DNA of 64,000 bases from Dehalobacter restrictus DSM 9455. GTDB taxonomy: Bacteria; Bacillota; Desulfitobacteriia; Desulfitobacteriales; Syntrophobotulaceae. Positions 18,216 to 26,403 of the stretch are shown here, one piece after another; within the stretch, counting starts at the first letter, position 1, and each line of letters begins with the position of its first letter. The notes under the pieces are model-generated. The model worked only from the letters and a program-made list of their open reading frames with translations, was not told the DNA's origin and ran no database searches. The DNA lies in NCBI RefSeq assembly GCF_000512895.1, contig NZ_CP007033.1, forward strand, positions 2,405,001-2,469,000, written 5' to 3'. Made by a program: the position numbers and the translations under genes.

Positions 18216-19253
18216 TTGAATTTCGAGCCCAAACAGGTCTTTTATGAACCCGAAGCCCTGAATTATCCACTTGGGAAGAAGCTTGTTGATTATTTTCGGC
18301 AAATCAAGATTCCGGTCAAAGCAACAAGTTCTCACAACAGAATAACCGGTCTGAGCGGAGATACTGCTGCCAAAACCTATTTTGAAGCCAAAAAAACATT
18401 GGTGATCGGTGTTAAACGCGGAAAAACGTTTCAAACCTGCAAACCCTCAGCTCATTATCAGCTGCCGCTGACCACAAGCTGTCCCGGGATGTGCGAATAT
18501 TGTTATTTAGCCACGACGCTGGGTGCAAGACCGTACATCCGCATCTATGTTAATATAAATGAACTGCTTGAAAAAGCCCAAACTTTAATCCAGGAACGTT
18601 TACCCGAGATCACTTATTTCGAAGGAGCCGCAGTGTCCGACCCAATCCCGATGGAACATTATACAGGCAGTCTGAGAAAAAGCATTGAATTTTTTGGAAG
18701 GCAGCCTCAGGGCAGGTTCCGCTTTGTCACAAAATTCACTGACGTCGATAGCCTTTTGAATCTGGAACATCACGGTCATACCAGGTTTCGTTTCAGCCTT
18801 AATTGCGAGGAAATCATCAGAAATTATGAGCATGGGACACCATCCGCTGAAAATAGAATAAAGGCAGCCGGAAAAGTACTTCGCGCCGGCTACCCTTTGG
18901 GTTTTATTATTGCCCCGATTATCAGATTTGAGAACTGGATGGATCAATACGAAAAGCTCTTTGCTGACCTGGCAGAGCAGTTAAAAGCCGCTTCTCCGGC
19001 AAACTTTTCTCCTGCAGCGCTTACTTTTGAATTTATCACACATCGTTTTTCTTCCCGAGCCAAGTCCAATATTTTAAATATCTATCCGCAGACAAGCCTA
19101 CCGATGGATGAAGCTTCGCGCAAATTTAAATTCGGGCAGTTCGGCTACGGAAAATATGTCTACCCACCCGTTGAAATGGAGGAAATAAAGACTTCCTTTC
19201 TGGCGTTTATGAACCGTCATTTCCCGGGAGCAAAAGCCAAATACTTTATTTAG
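18216..19253 (+). CDS. splB: Spore photoproduct lyase
   Basis: 345-residue radical SAM enzyme that repairs the thymine dimer 5-thyminyl-5,6-dihydrothymine in germinating spores. The cluster Cys are 89, 93 and 96 in CPGMCEYC. The hydrogen-donor Cys of the Bacillus enzyme (Cys141, in FEASCTSD) is replaced by Ala139 in FEGAAVSD, while Cys75 (QTCKPSA) lies where clostridial-type enzymes have an alternative Cys. The start is TTG, eight bases after GGGGG and one base after the cytochrome b stop, implying translational coupling to the hydrogenase operon. It implies a spore-forming ancestry. Confidence 0.92.
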   Translation: MNFEPKQVFYEPEALNYPLGKKLVDYFRQIKIPVKATSSHNRITGLSGDTAAKTYFEAKKTLVIGVKRGKTFQTCKPSAHYQLPLTTSCPGMCEYCYLATTLGARPYIRIYVNINELLEKAQTLIQERLPEITYFEGAAVSDPIPMEHYTGSLRKSIEFFGRQPQGRFRFVTKFTDVDSLLNLEHHGHTRFRFSLNCEEIIRNYEHGTPSAENRIKAAGKVLRAGYPLGFIIAPIIRFENWMDQYEKLFADLAEQLKAASPANFSPAALTFEFITHRFSSRAKSNILNIYPQTSLPMDEASRKFKFGQFGYGKYVYPPVEMEEIKTSFLAFMNRHFPGAKAKYFI

Positions 19254-19261
19254 CTTTTCGG

Positions 19262-20401
19262 CTATTGTATGCCAGTATGCTGGTATTCGGCATACCATCT
19301 TTTAATGGCCTGCTTGCTTTGCTCGCTCGGGTAATAATTCTTGTTTTCATCATCTTTGCCCACAGCAAAAACAGAAAAACCAAGATGCCAGGTTTCTTTT
19401 TCAAACACTTGCTGATAAGCCAGAAAGCAATTTGCCTGCTCCTGGTTATTAATTATTTCTGACGGCAAAGGATTCCAGGGATGAACTGCAGCACCGTCTC
19501 TTTTTGGGAAACCCAGTTCACCAAAGAATACAGGTTTGTTCCATTTCGCAGACAACTGCTTTAATTCATCATAGATATTCTGGTTTCGGTCAAAAATCCG
19601 GGTCTTATAGATCGAGCTTACAAGGTTATCTACCGTATTGGTCTCCTGGTCGGTCAATTCAAAATAAGCTGCCACAGAGATAAAATCCACTTTTCCAAGA
19701 AGCGGATTATTTAATTTGGTAATGTAGGTATCGTACGCCAAATTCTGCCCGGCATTCCATTCAGCTGTATACCACCAGTTTGTCCGGTAAGTCACTTTGC
19801 CCTGGTATCCCGCCCTGACAAAATCCGCGACATCGGTCCAATAACCGCATTGATCCTCGAATTGATCAAAGTTGGAACCGATACACAGGGCGTAGACTTT
19901 ATTCGGCTTAGCCACATCACGGATGAGTTCGGCAAGGACGACCTGTTTCCAGTTCCAGAACCATTGATTGATATTATCCGGCTTGAGATCCGTCTCATAT
20001 TTCTCACCGTTTTGAATATACGGATAAGGTTCCAGAATGACGTTAATTCCTTTATATTTTAAGCGTTTAATCAGCCGGACCGCTTTCTTTTCACTTTCGG
20101 CATTGATACTCATCGTACTGGCCGTCAACGACGGAATATCAATTTGAACAGGGACATTCAGGGTATTCAGCCCGAGACTGTCTATATCGCTTAGAGCCTG
20201 TTCAATTGTATAATCTACAGAAAGGTTTGCAGATTTTATCTTTTCCCCCCATGGGGTAATAATCCTGTTCTTTTCGTATTGGTGGCCAATATAGACAATA
20301 TCCACCAGAACCAGTTTAATGATGAGCAACACCATAATAATGACACCTAACACAATCAGCGGGGTCTTATTTCTTTTGAGCATATTCAGCAAATTCTTCA
20401 A
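19262..20401 (-). CDS. Membrane-anchored glycoside-hydrolase-like TIM-barrel protein
   Basis: 379-residue protein with an N-terminal membrane anchor (TPLIVLGVIIMVLLIIKLVLV). The outer domain resembles GH113-type glycosidases. Supporting features are SANLSVDYTIEQALSDIDSL (strand-helix start of the barrel), INVILEPYPYI, and KPVFFGELGFPKRDGA, where GELGF would hold the catalytic acid. Two Cys occur in ALCIGSNFDQFEDQC. The TTG at 20401 has GGAAGG nine bases upstream and is preferred to the ATG at 20431. The substrate is not predictable; cell-wall or exopolysaccharide are guesses. It is adjacent to the SGNH hydrolase, perhaps acting on the same polymer. Confidence 0.68.
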   Translation of the reverse strand: MKNLLNMLKRNKTPLIVLGVIIMVLLIIKLVLVDIVYIGHQYEKNRIITPWGEKIKSANLSVDYTIEQALSDIDSLGLNTLNVPVQIDIPSLTASTMSINAESEKKAVRLIKRLKYKGINVILEPYPYIQNGEKYETDLKPDNINQWFWNWKQVVLAELIRDVAKPNKVYALCIGSNFDQFEDQCGYWTDVADFVRAGYQGKVTYRTNWWYTAEWNAGQNLAYDTYITKLNNPLLGKVDFISVAAYFELTDQETNTVDNLVSSIYKTRIFDRNQNIYDELKQLSAKWNKPVFFGELGFPKRDGAAVHPWNPLPSEIINNQEQANCFLAYQQVFEKETWHLGFSVFAVGKDDENKNYYPSEQSKQAIKRWYAEYQHTGIQ

Positions 20402-20490
20402 TATTCTGATCCTTCCTAGGAATAGTACCATGTTAAATAAATAGATGATGAAAAGCGTAAAGGATGAAAAACTTATACTTTCTAATTGTA

Positions 20491-21243
20491 CTAAGAAAGG
20501 GTGTCCGCGGAAGAATCTTTGAGCAGAAAATTGTAATTCTGTCTGAGGTATTCCGTCACCTTTTGGGCAATGACCTTATGCCCGTCTTCATTCGGATGGA
20601 TCCCATCAATACAAAGCAATTGAGTAAAATCCGGTGTCTTCAAAAAAGCACCTCTTACATCGATCCATCTCGTCCTGGTTTCCTCTGCAATGTTCACAAT
20701 CATAGAATTGTAGCGTTCCTGCCACCAGTATATCTTTGTAACGCTTCCCAGCCAAATTAATATACTTTTTCCTATCTCATTACTGTTTTTGCTAATCCAC
20801 TTGAAATACCGATCGGCGTCAAGCGGGGGAAGCGTCATCAACACCGGGATAATATTATTGTTTTTAAGCGAAATAATGGTATCTGTAAGCATTTTCCCGA
20901 AAACGTTGAAATCCGTTTTGGGTTCATGCTCTGCCATTGGATCACTCGCAATCTGCATCCAGTCAAAATCACAGTCATTGCCTCCAAATTCGATCAGTAC
21001 AATATCCGGACACGTTTTGGAGACATCCCGGTTAAGGCGTTCAATACCTTTTTTTATGGTATTACCAAATTTCGCAGCATTATAAACCATACCTTTCAGG
21101 CTGTTCTGGACCAGAGAAACATAGTTTCTGTCCAATAACGAATATTTCCCCTGATCCTCGTTATAGATCACACCTTTGGAAATGGAATCTCCTACAATCA
21201 GAAATGTATAATTATCTTTCAGTTCAGGCTGATTGTTATCCAT
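20491..21243 (-). CDS. SGNH/GDSL-family hydrolase
   Basis: 250-residue hydrolase with the SGNH blocks in order: FLIVGDSISKG (catalytic Ser, about residue 17), the Gly block in YNAAKFGNT, the Asn block FGGNDCD, and IDGIHPNEDGH (Asp/His) near the C-terminus. Such enzymes are esterases, deacylases or acetyl-transfer enzymes on lipids or polysaccharides. No signal peptide is visible, so it is likely cytoplasmic. The ATG at 21243 is preceded by AAGGTG. It lies upstream of the glycosidase-like gene in the same direction, about 90 bases apart. Confidence 0.85.
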   Translation of the reverse strand: MDNNQPELKDNYTFLIVGDSISKGVIYNEDQGKYSLLDRNYVSLVQNSLKGMVYNAAKFGNTIKKGIERLNRDVSKTCPDIVLIEFGGNDCDFDWMQIASDPMAEHEPKTDFNVFGKMLTDTIISLKNNNIIPVLMTLPPLDADRYFKWISKNSNEIGKSILIWLGSVTKIYWWQERYNSMIVNIAEETRTRWIDVRGAFLKTPDFTQLLCIDGIHPNEDGHKVIAQKVTEYLRQNYNFLLKDSSADTLS

Positions 21244-21300
21244 CAATTCACACCTTTCACAACGACTTGCTTAAAACTTCATGGGTATTACTTCAAGATT

Positions 21301-21819
21301 TCATAAGTATTTCAAAATTGCTTTCCAATGTGTCAGCTTTTCCTCAAATTTCATCGTATTGGCCGGACTGGTCGAGGGCAATAGCAGATAGGCAATGGAA
21401 GCAGACTCCAGACGGATTTTCCTCTTATATATATTAAAGCCCTTTGCTCCATTAAATGCAAGTAATTCCAGATGTGGATACCGAATAAATAAATTTTTAA
21501 AATCATTGGTTTGTTCATTGACGATATTGGTATCGAGGCTGCCTTCTCTGGAGCAGCTACGAATGACATCCCAAAGGGCAATTTTTCTGTCCAAAAGAAA
21601 TTGTTTCCTACTATCATAATCATCCATGGCATCCGTGGCATTAGACCATCCACGGGCATTGTCAAAAAGCGCATACATAATCCGCCAAAAGTGATTGTAA
21701 GGATGGGCATAATATTTCTGCTCCCTCAACGATTGCACTCCCGGCATCGAGCCGAGGATCAATACCCGGGACTCCTGATTAATGATCGGTTCAAATGAAT
21801 AGATGATTTCCATTTCCAT
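21301..21819 (-). CDS. DNA-deoxyinosine glycosylase (UDG superfamily)
   Basis: 172-residue member of the uracil-DNA glycosylase superfamily, of the class that removes deoxyinosine from DNA. Motif 1 appears as VLILGSMPGVQSLREQKYY (about residue 19), followed by YAHPYNHFWRIMYALF typical of this subfamily. Motif 2 is visible as LLLPSTSPAN near residue 150. The length matches family norms. It sits one base after the pentapeptide gene, so the two may be cotranscribed. It would act in base-excision repair of hypoxanthine arising by adenine deamination. Confidence 0.88.
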   Translation of the reverse strand: MEMEIIYSFEPIINQESRVLILGSMPGVQSLREQKYYAHPYNHFWRIMYALFDNARGWSNATDAMDDYDSRKQFLLDRKIALWDVIRSCSREGSLDTNIVNEQTNDFKNLFIRYPHLELLAFNGAKGFNIYKRKIRLESASIAYLLLPSTSPANTMKFEEKLTHWKAILKYL

Positions 21820-21820
21820 A

Positions 21821-22690
21821 TCAGTCCAAACTCCATTGTCTTGGATAAAAGAGTGATGGCGGCAGCTTGGTACGCTTATCCCCCTTCGCCGTATTCAGCT
21901 GGGCTTGGGTCAGAAAAATGCTTTGGCTTAAATCAGTACCGCTGAGATCGGCATCGCGCAAATCCGCCCCGATCAAATCAGCTCCGCCCAGATCGGTCCC
22001 GCTGAGGTCTGCGGCAATCAGACAGGCTCCTCTAAGGTTAGCCCCTCTGAGGTCCGTTTCCCGGAGATCTGCAGCGACCAGACTGCTCCTGCGCTTAAAG
22101 GCCTTCCGAATCCCAGCCTGAATATTCCACTCCTGACAAACAGAAACACGGACCAGTTCACTTGTTTGAAGCAGCAGGGTATTTACTTCGGTACGATATA
22201 AAGGTACATCCATTTTCAGAACCTCGCACGGGCTGAGCAGTGTCAGCCGTTCCGTCTCTTCCCGCAGGGTACGAAGCGCCTCATGAATTGAACGAGCCGG
22301 GCGTAATGTCTCTGCTTCTGTCAAATACCAGAGCATCTCCTGAAGCTGCCGAATGACAAGGAAAACCTCAAACATTTGCTCCCGGAATTCCGGTGATCGC
22401 CGCCAGTCTCTGCCACCGTAACTGAGCCTGGATACTTTTGGCCCTGCGCCAAAACAGTCAAATGCCATGCAGCCTTTCAGACCCAATCCCTGAAGATCTT
22501 GATAGATACAGCAGCGAAAGTCTTCCTGCAGGTTCCGACAGGGCTGGCCCGGCTCTTTATCGTTTGGAAAGCCTTCCGAAGCTGAAAAATACAACGCGGT
22601 GCAGCACAATCCGAAGCAGTTCTCGCAGTCAGCTCTCAGACTGCATCTTTGCTCAGCAAAAACGTCTATTGGTTCACGAATTCCAGACAA
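21821..22690 (-). CDS. Pentapeptide-repeat protein with Cys-rich N-terminus
   Basis: 289-residue protein. The first ~80 residues are rich in Cys (CSLRADCENCFGLCC, FRCCIYQDL, GCMAFDC), suggesting metal or Fe-S binding. The middle is helical. Residues from about 195 form pentapeptide repeats A(D/N)LXX (TDLRGANLRGACLIAADLSG), making a right-handed beta helix of about three turns. The start is taken as TTG at 22690, eight bases after GGAGG; an upstream in-frame TTG is itself part of that Shine-Dalgarno sequence. Function is unknown. It forms a likely unit with the downstream glycosylase. Confidence 0.78.
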   Translation of the reverse strand: MSGIREPIDVFAEQRCSLRADCENCFGLCCTALYFSASEGFPNDKEPGQPCRNLQEDFRCCIYQDLQGLGLKGCMAFDCFGAGPKVSRLSYGGRDWRRSPEFREQMFEVFLVIRQLQEMLWYLTEAETLRPARSIHEALRTLREETERLTLLSPCEVLKMDVPLYRTEVNTLLLQTSELVRVSVCQEWNIQAGIRKAFKRRSSLVAADLRETDLRGANLRGACLIAADLSGTDLGGADLIGADLRDADLSGTDLSQSIFLTQAQLNTAKGDKRTKLPPSLFYPRQWSLD

Positions 22691-22753
22691 TATTTGATCC
22701 TCCAAAACTAAGAACTTTTGATTTACCCCAGAAATGATGCTTGAATAGCTTGT

Positions 22754-23332
22754 CTAATCCTTTTTCACCTTTCTAAGAACCAGTTGAATATTCAGGCGAT
22801 CGGCTTCCGCTTTCAGCAAGCGGACGGCTTCTTCAGCACTGCCCTTGCAGTTGGTCTGATCCATATGATGGTTCTTATCCATCATATTGTTCAAGACGGA
22901 AAGCGGCAGCAGGTTGACCGCCAGACAATAAAATCCCTTTGATTTGCCGTCGTTGTAATTCGTGATTAGTTCGCCTAAAATTTTGTGTTTTTCCGTCAGT
23001 TCTTCAAGATAATTTTGAAGGTCTATTTTAGCCTTGGCCTGATCCTGCAATACATTTTGATAGGATATAAAGGAATCGGCCTCGCTTGGAGCCTGATACC
23101 TCTCACATGGATAGACACTGCATTCAAAACAGTATTCAACATTTTGATGCTTTTTATTACAGGTAATTACGGCACAGGAAGGATGCTTCAAAAAAAAGTC
23201 CGGACCCCCGCAGCCGGGGCACTTTGAAGAACCGTCCGTATGAAAACGCGGACAAAGACAGCAATTCAATCCGCATAATGAAAAGTCGGCGCATTTCCGC
23301 CTGTATTCTTTACTTACCATTGATTTGACCAT
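22754..23332 (-). CDS. Cys-rich DUF3795-type protein
   Basis: 192-residue protein with dense cysteines in the first 80 residues: CGLNCCLCPRF, KCPGCGGPDFF, CAVITCNKK and YCFECSVYPCERY. This pattern is typical of DUF3795-like proteins, which probably bind zinc or Fe-S. The C-terminal half is helical and charged. The ATG at 23332 has AGGAG nine bases upstream, whereas the ATG at 23341 touches it. The function is unknown. The neighbouring pentapeptide protein also has a Cys-rich head, which may be coincidence or a shared redox role. Confidence 0.7.
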   Translation of the reverse strand: MVKSMVSKEYRRKCADFSLCGLNCCLCPRFHTDGSSKCPGCGGPDFFLKHPSCAVITCNKKHQNVEYCFECSVYPCERYQAPSEADSFISYQNVLQDQAKAKIDLQNYLEELTEKHKILGELITNYNDGKSKGFYCLAVNLLPLSVLNNMMDKNHHMDQTNCKGSAEEAVRLLKAEADRLNIQLVLRKVKKD

Positions 23333-23522
23333 TGCATACATCTCCTGATAGCAATGTTTGATAAAAATCAGAGTTCAACCCGTGCAGAACAGTTCTCCGC
23401 AACTCTGTACTTCACGATCTTGCTTATTAACGCATACGGAATAGGCTTATTTAACGTAAGCGTAAACTCTAGCGGCGTAAAAAAGAGCCCGCCGTAACCA
23501 GCAGGCTCGCGTCATATAAAAA

Positions 23523-25169
23523 TCATTCGTCGCATTTGCTCTTAGCATACGGTACTCGGCAATGCTCAGGAGCATTTGCCGGGAGTAATGGAATCACCCA
23601 GTCTGGATGTGTTTGATCAATGTTAGGAGCAGTGTTCAGGACATATACCAGATACCTGTACGGATCAAGGTCATTCTCCTTGGCGGTTTCAATTAGGCTA
23701 TAAATTATTGCACTGCCCTGGGCACCATTCGGCGTATTTGCGAATAGAAAGTTTTTTCGGCTCATGACAAAAGGTTTTATACTCCGTTCTGCTCGGTTGT
23801 TAGAGAGCTCCAGCCGGCCGTCCTTCAGATACTCTATCAAGTGAGGCCACTGCTGTTGCAGATAATATAAGGCTTTTCCAAGGGCAGACTTCGGAGCTGC
23901 GTTTCTTGTTTGTGCCCAAGTCAGGAAGGCATCCAGAACCGGTTTTTCCAACTCCAGCCGCTGGGTATATCGTTCTTCAGGGGTAAGACATTTAAGCTTA
24001 TCCTCAATCGAGAATAGCTTGTTGCAATACTCTTGCCCAATTACTGCCGAAGATCCTTTTTGCTCGGATTTTGGCAAGGAATTGACCGCCTCATCAAATT
24101 TACGCCGAGCATGGGCCCAGCAACCGACTACCGTGATGTTTTCCGGCAACGTGTAATAAGCCTGATAACCATCCGCATGCAGGTATCCGGAGAATCCTTC
24201 CAAAAATTTCTTCGGGTTTTCAGCTTTTCGATCCGGCTTGTATTCATAAAGTATGAGCGGGTGCTCTGTATCCCCGCCGGTTCTGTACATCCACATGTAG
24301 CTTTTGGCTTGCGCCTTCTTGCCTGGTTCTTTGAGTACTTGCAAGGTGGTCTCATCCGCGAAGAGAACACTGTGCTGCAAGAGCCGTCGGTGCATCTCCT
24401 CATACACTGGTTTCAACCAGTCCTCGGCTACTCTTAAGATCCAGCTGGACATCGTCTGACGGGATAGCATCACACCGCTTCGATTCAGCTCCTGTTCCTG
24501 TCGGTAAAGGGGAGAACACATGACGAATTTCTGGGTCATGATGTGAGCTATCGCTTCCGGGGAGGCAAAGCTTCCGGAGATGACGGGTTTATCTTTCCGT
24601 GTTTTCAACACGGGGGTTTCCAAGGCCTCTGCTTTGCAGGTCAGGCAGGCATAGCTGAAATACCGGTCTTCACGGATTTTTACCTGTGGCGGAACAATTA
24701 CAAGGCTGCGGCGGACTTCCTTGCCGATTTCCTGCATGACAGTATCGCAGGCTGCACAAAGCCGTTCTTCCTCAGAAAGACGATGCTCAACGACTTCAAC
24801 GGGGACATTATCCGGCAGGATTTCCTCAAGGCTGCCGGAACGCTTTTGGCGGGTATGGGCAGCAACTTTTGTTTTCTCTGGTGACTCGATTTTAATATAC
24901 GCTTCTGCCTCGTTAAACAAAAGGCTCAGTTGCTCCATGACCGCTTCCTGCGTTTTTTCGGAGGAAGATCCGAAGCGTTTCTTTTGGCCCAGGCGTATCT
25001 GTTGCAGAAGCAACTCAATCTGTTTGTTTAACTCTGTGTTGTGTGCCTTAAGTGCTTCATATTCCGCACGTGAAATGGTGACCATTTCGGCGTTATTTAT
25101 CTCATTTTTTTGTAGCTCTTTCATAACAAAATTATACCATGAAAAAGCCAGTTTTTCCAGTGTTTTCAA
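23523..25169 (-). CDS. tnpC: IS66 transposase TnpC
   Basis: 548-residue DDE transposase of IS66. An N-terminal coiled coil (EYEALKAHNTELNKQIELLL) is followed by a zinc-binding Cys pair (CAACDTV) and the core with LFADETTLQVL and YLHADGYQAYY. The C-terminal segment is LELSNNRAERSIKPFVMSRKNF, typical of the family. The true start may be one of the internal ATGs near residue 16, since the first residues look like leader. It is the third and largest gene of the element. Confidence 0.93.
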   Translation of the reverse strand: MKTLEKLAFSWYNFVMKELQKNEINNAEMVTISRAEYEALKAHNTELNKQIELLLQQIRLGQKKRFGSSSEKTQEAVMEQLSLLFNEAEAYIKIESPEKTKVAAHTRQKRSGSLEEILPDNVPVEVVEHRLSEEERLCAACDTVMQEIGKEVRRSLVIVPPQVKIREDRYFSYACLTCKAEALETPVLKTRKDKPVISGSFASPEAIAHIMTQKFVMCSPLYRQEQELNRSGVMLSRQTMSSWILRVAEDWLKPVYEEMHRRLLQHSVLFADETTLQVLKEPGKKAQAKSYMWMYRTGGDTEHPLILYEYKPDRKAENPKKFLEGFSGYLHADGYQAYYTLPENITVVGCWAHARRKFDEAVNSLPKSEQKGSSAVIGQEYCNKLFSIEDKLKCLTPEERYTQRLELEKPVLDAFLTWAQTRNAAPKSALGKALYYLQQQWPHLIEYLKDGRLELSNNRAERSIKPFVMSRKNFLFANTPNGAQGSAIIYSLIETAKENDLDPYRYLVYVLNTAPNIDQTHPDWVIPLLPANAPEHCRVPYAKSKCDE

Positions 25170-25208
25170 GGGTTTCCAGTATTCTTTTCGAACCCTTTCT
25201 GAGCCTTC

Positions 25209-25565
25209 TTAAACCATGCAGAGGCCTGACGCCGGACGGTGTGCTTTGGGTTGTTCTACGCTTAAACCTTCCATTAGCCACCGGTACTGCTGTGGGGTAA
25301 GCGCCTGCGCTTCGGCGGGGCTACGCGGCCACTGAAACCTTCCGTTTTCAAGCCGTTTGTACAGGAGAACAAACCCATTGCCTTCCCAATACAGAGCTTT
25401 TATCCGGTCACATCGGCGTCCGCAAAATAGAAACAGGGTGCTCGAAAACGGATCCAGCCGAAACTTCTGCTGGACGATTCCAGATAGACCGTCAATCCCG
25501 CATCGAAGATCGGTGTATCCGCAGGCAATATAGATGCAGTCGGCTCCGGTGAAATCATTCAGCAT
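25209..25565 (-). CDS. tnpB: IS66 accessory protein TnpB
   Basis: 118-residue IS66 Orf2 family protein. Diagnostic stretches are YIACGYTDLRCGIDGLSGIV and LFLFCGRRCDRIKALYWEGNGF, followed by LYKRLENGRFQWPR. It is required for IS66 transposition, with an unclear molecular role. It overlaps tnpA by 7 bases, consistent with coupled translation. Confidence 0.94.
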   Translation of the reverse strand: MLNDFTGADCIYIACGYTDLRCGIDGLSGIVQQKFRLDPFSSTLFLFCGRRCDRIKALYWEGNGFVLLYKRLENGRFQWPRSPAEAQALTPQQYRWLMEGLSVEQPKAHRPASGLCMV

Positions 25566-25906
25566 GACTTCAGCGCGCGGCAGATTGCTTCAATGGCTGA
25601 TGCATCTGCGCTGGGGTAAATGTCGGCTTCGGCATTTCCGATGCGCACTGTTGCCGCTATTTCCAGACAGTCATTCCGGCGTTCAACGGGAACTCTGGCA
25701 AAGTACGGCTCTTGATGCGTGGTCAATGCTTTAAACACTCGGCGTTGCCAATAGTAATATGTTTTCTCGACAATCCCGTTTTCCAGGCACCATTGCCTGA
25801 TGCTTATTCCACTGTTCCGGCAGGATGAGATCCGCTCGCTCCACTCGGCCAGCCGTTGGTTTACGCTTAAGGTTTGCAGGCTTTGCTCCATTTGAGTCAC
25901 TCCCAT
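25559..25906 (-). CDS. tnpA: IS66 accessory protein TnpA
   Basis: 115-residue IS66 Orf1 family protein with a helix-turn-helix of the form WSERISSCRNSGISIRQWC followed by ENGIVEKTYYYWQRRV. It ends with a short conserved tail (AICRALKSC). It probably binds the element ends. It is the first gene in the element, and its coding region ends over the tnpB start. Confidence 0.92.
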   Translation of the reverse strand: MGVTQMEQSLQTLSVNQRLAEWSERISSCRNSGISIRQWCLENGIVEKTYYYWQRRVFKALTTHQEPYFARVPVERRNDCLEIAATVRIGNAEADIYPSADASAIEAICRALKSC

Positions 25907-26225
25907 TCTATCTAAATGTCTACCTTAGACTCTTTTGGTGACACTTAGACTCTTTGGGATATTCTCTCATTCTGCTGATTCTATGACAATCCGCCTACAT
26001 GGTTTACGCTTACTATTTAACGGGAATTGTACCGATCCACACGCGTATAAACATCATTAATTAGTTATACGAATTTAAGCGGATTCCTCTGCTAAACCAA
26101 GAAACATTGATCATTTGGCGCCAAAATAAAGAATATTTTTTCGAATAACCCCTGTAGAACCTGAAAGGGATGTGCTACAATAGTTCTGTGACCGAAATAT
26201 CAATCGAATAGGGATACAGGAGCAA

Positions 26226-26310
26226 CGACAATGGCAAACTTGGTGAAAGCCAGGGACGCAAAGCTATGGGTCTTCCAGAATAATTCTGATGACTGCCAGG
26301 CTACCGAATC
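26226..26310 (+). promoter_or_regulatory. Cyclic-di-GMP-I riboswitch (GEMM)
   Basis: The aptamer core is recognisable in order: GGCAAAC (26233), GAAAGCCAGGGACGCAAAGC (the highly conserved GGGACGCAAAGC tetraloop-receptor part), GGGTCTTCC, then GACTGCCAGGCTACCG ending at 26306. It lies about 95 bases upstream of an HD-GYP gene. The expression platform between 26311 and 26403 is unclear, with a T-run at about 26353. The RNA would sense cyclic di-GMP and control its likely phosphodiesterase. Confidence 0.9.
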
Positions 26311-26403
26311 CGCTCAGGTTTGTTTTGAATGTCGCCATGCAATCTGCTGGTGATTTTTTTGTTGCTTCAGCCAGCACTGATTTATCGGAAAGGAAGATTA
26401 CAA

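Larger units (their letters stand above)
23456..26013 (-). mobile_element. IS66-family insertion sequence, intact
   Basis: 2558-bp element. It has terminal inverted repeats (GTAAGCGTAAAC at 23456-23467, exact complement at 26002-26013) and a perfect 8-bp target duplication TATTTAAC at 23448-23455 and 26014-26021. Three genes on the minus strand (tnpA, tnpB, tnpC) are all open. The intact genes and identical target duplications point to a recent insertion. The target is the intergenic space between the DUF3795 gene and the riboswitch-controlled HD-GYP gene. Confidence 0.95.
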
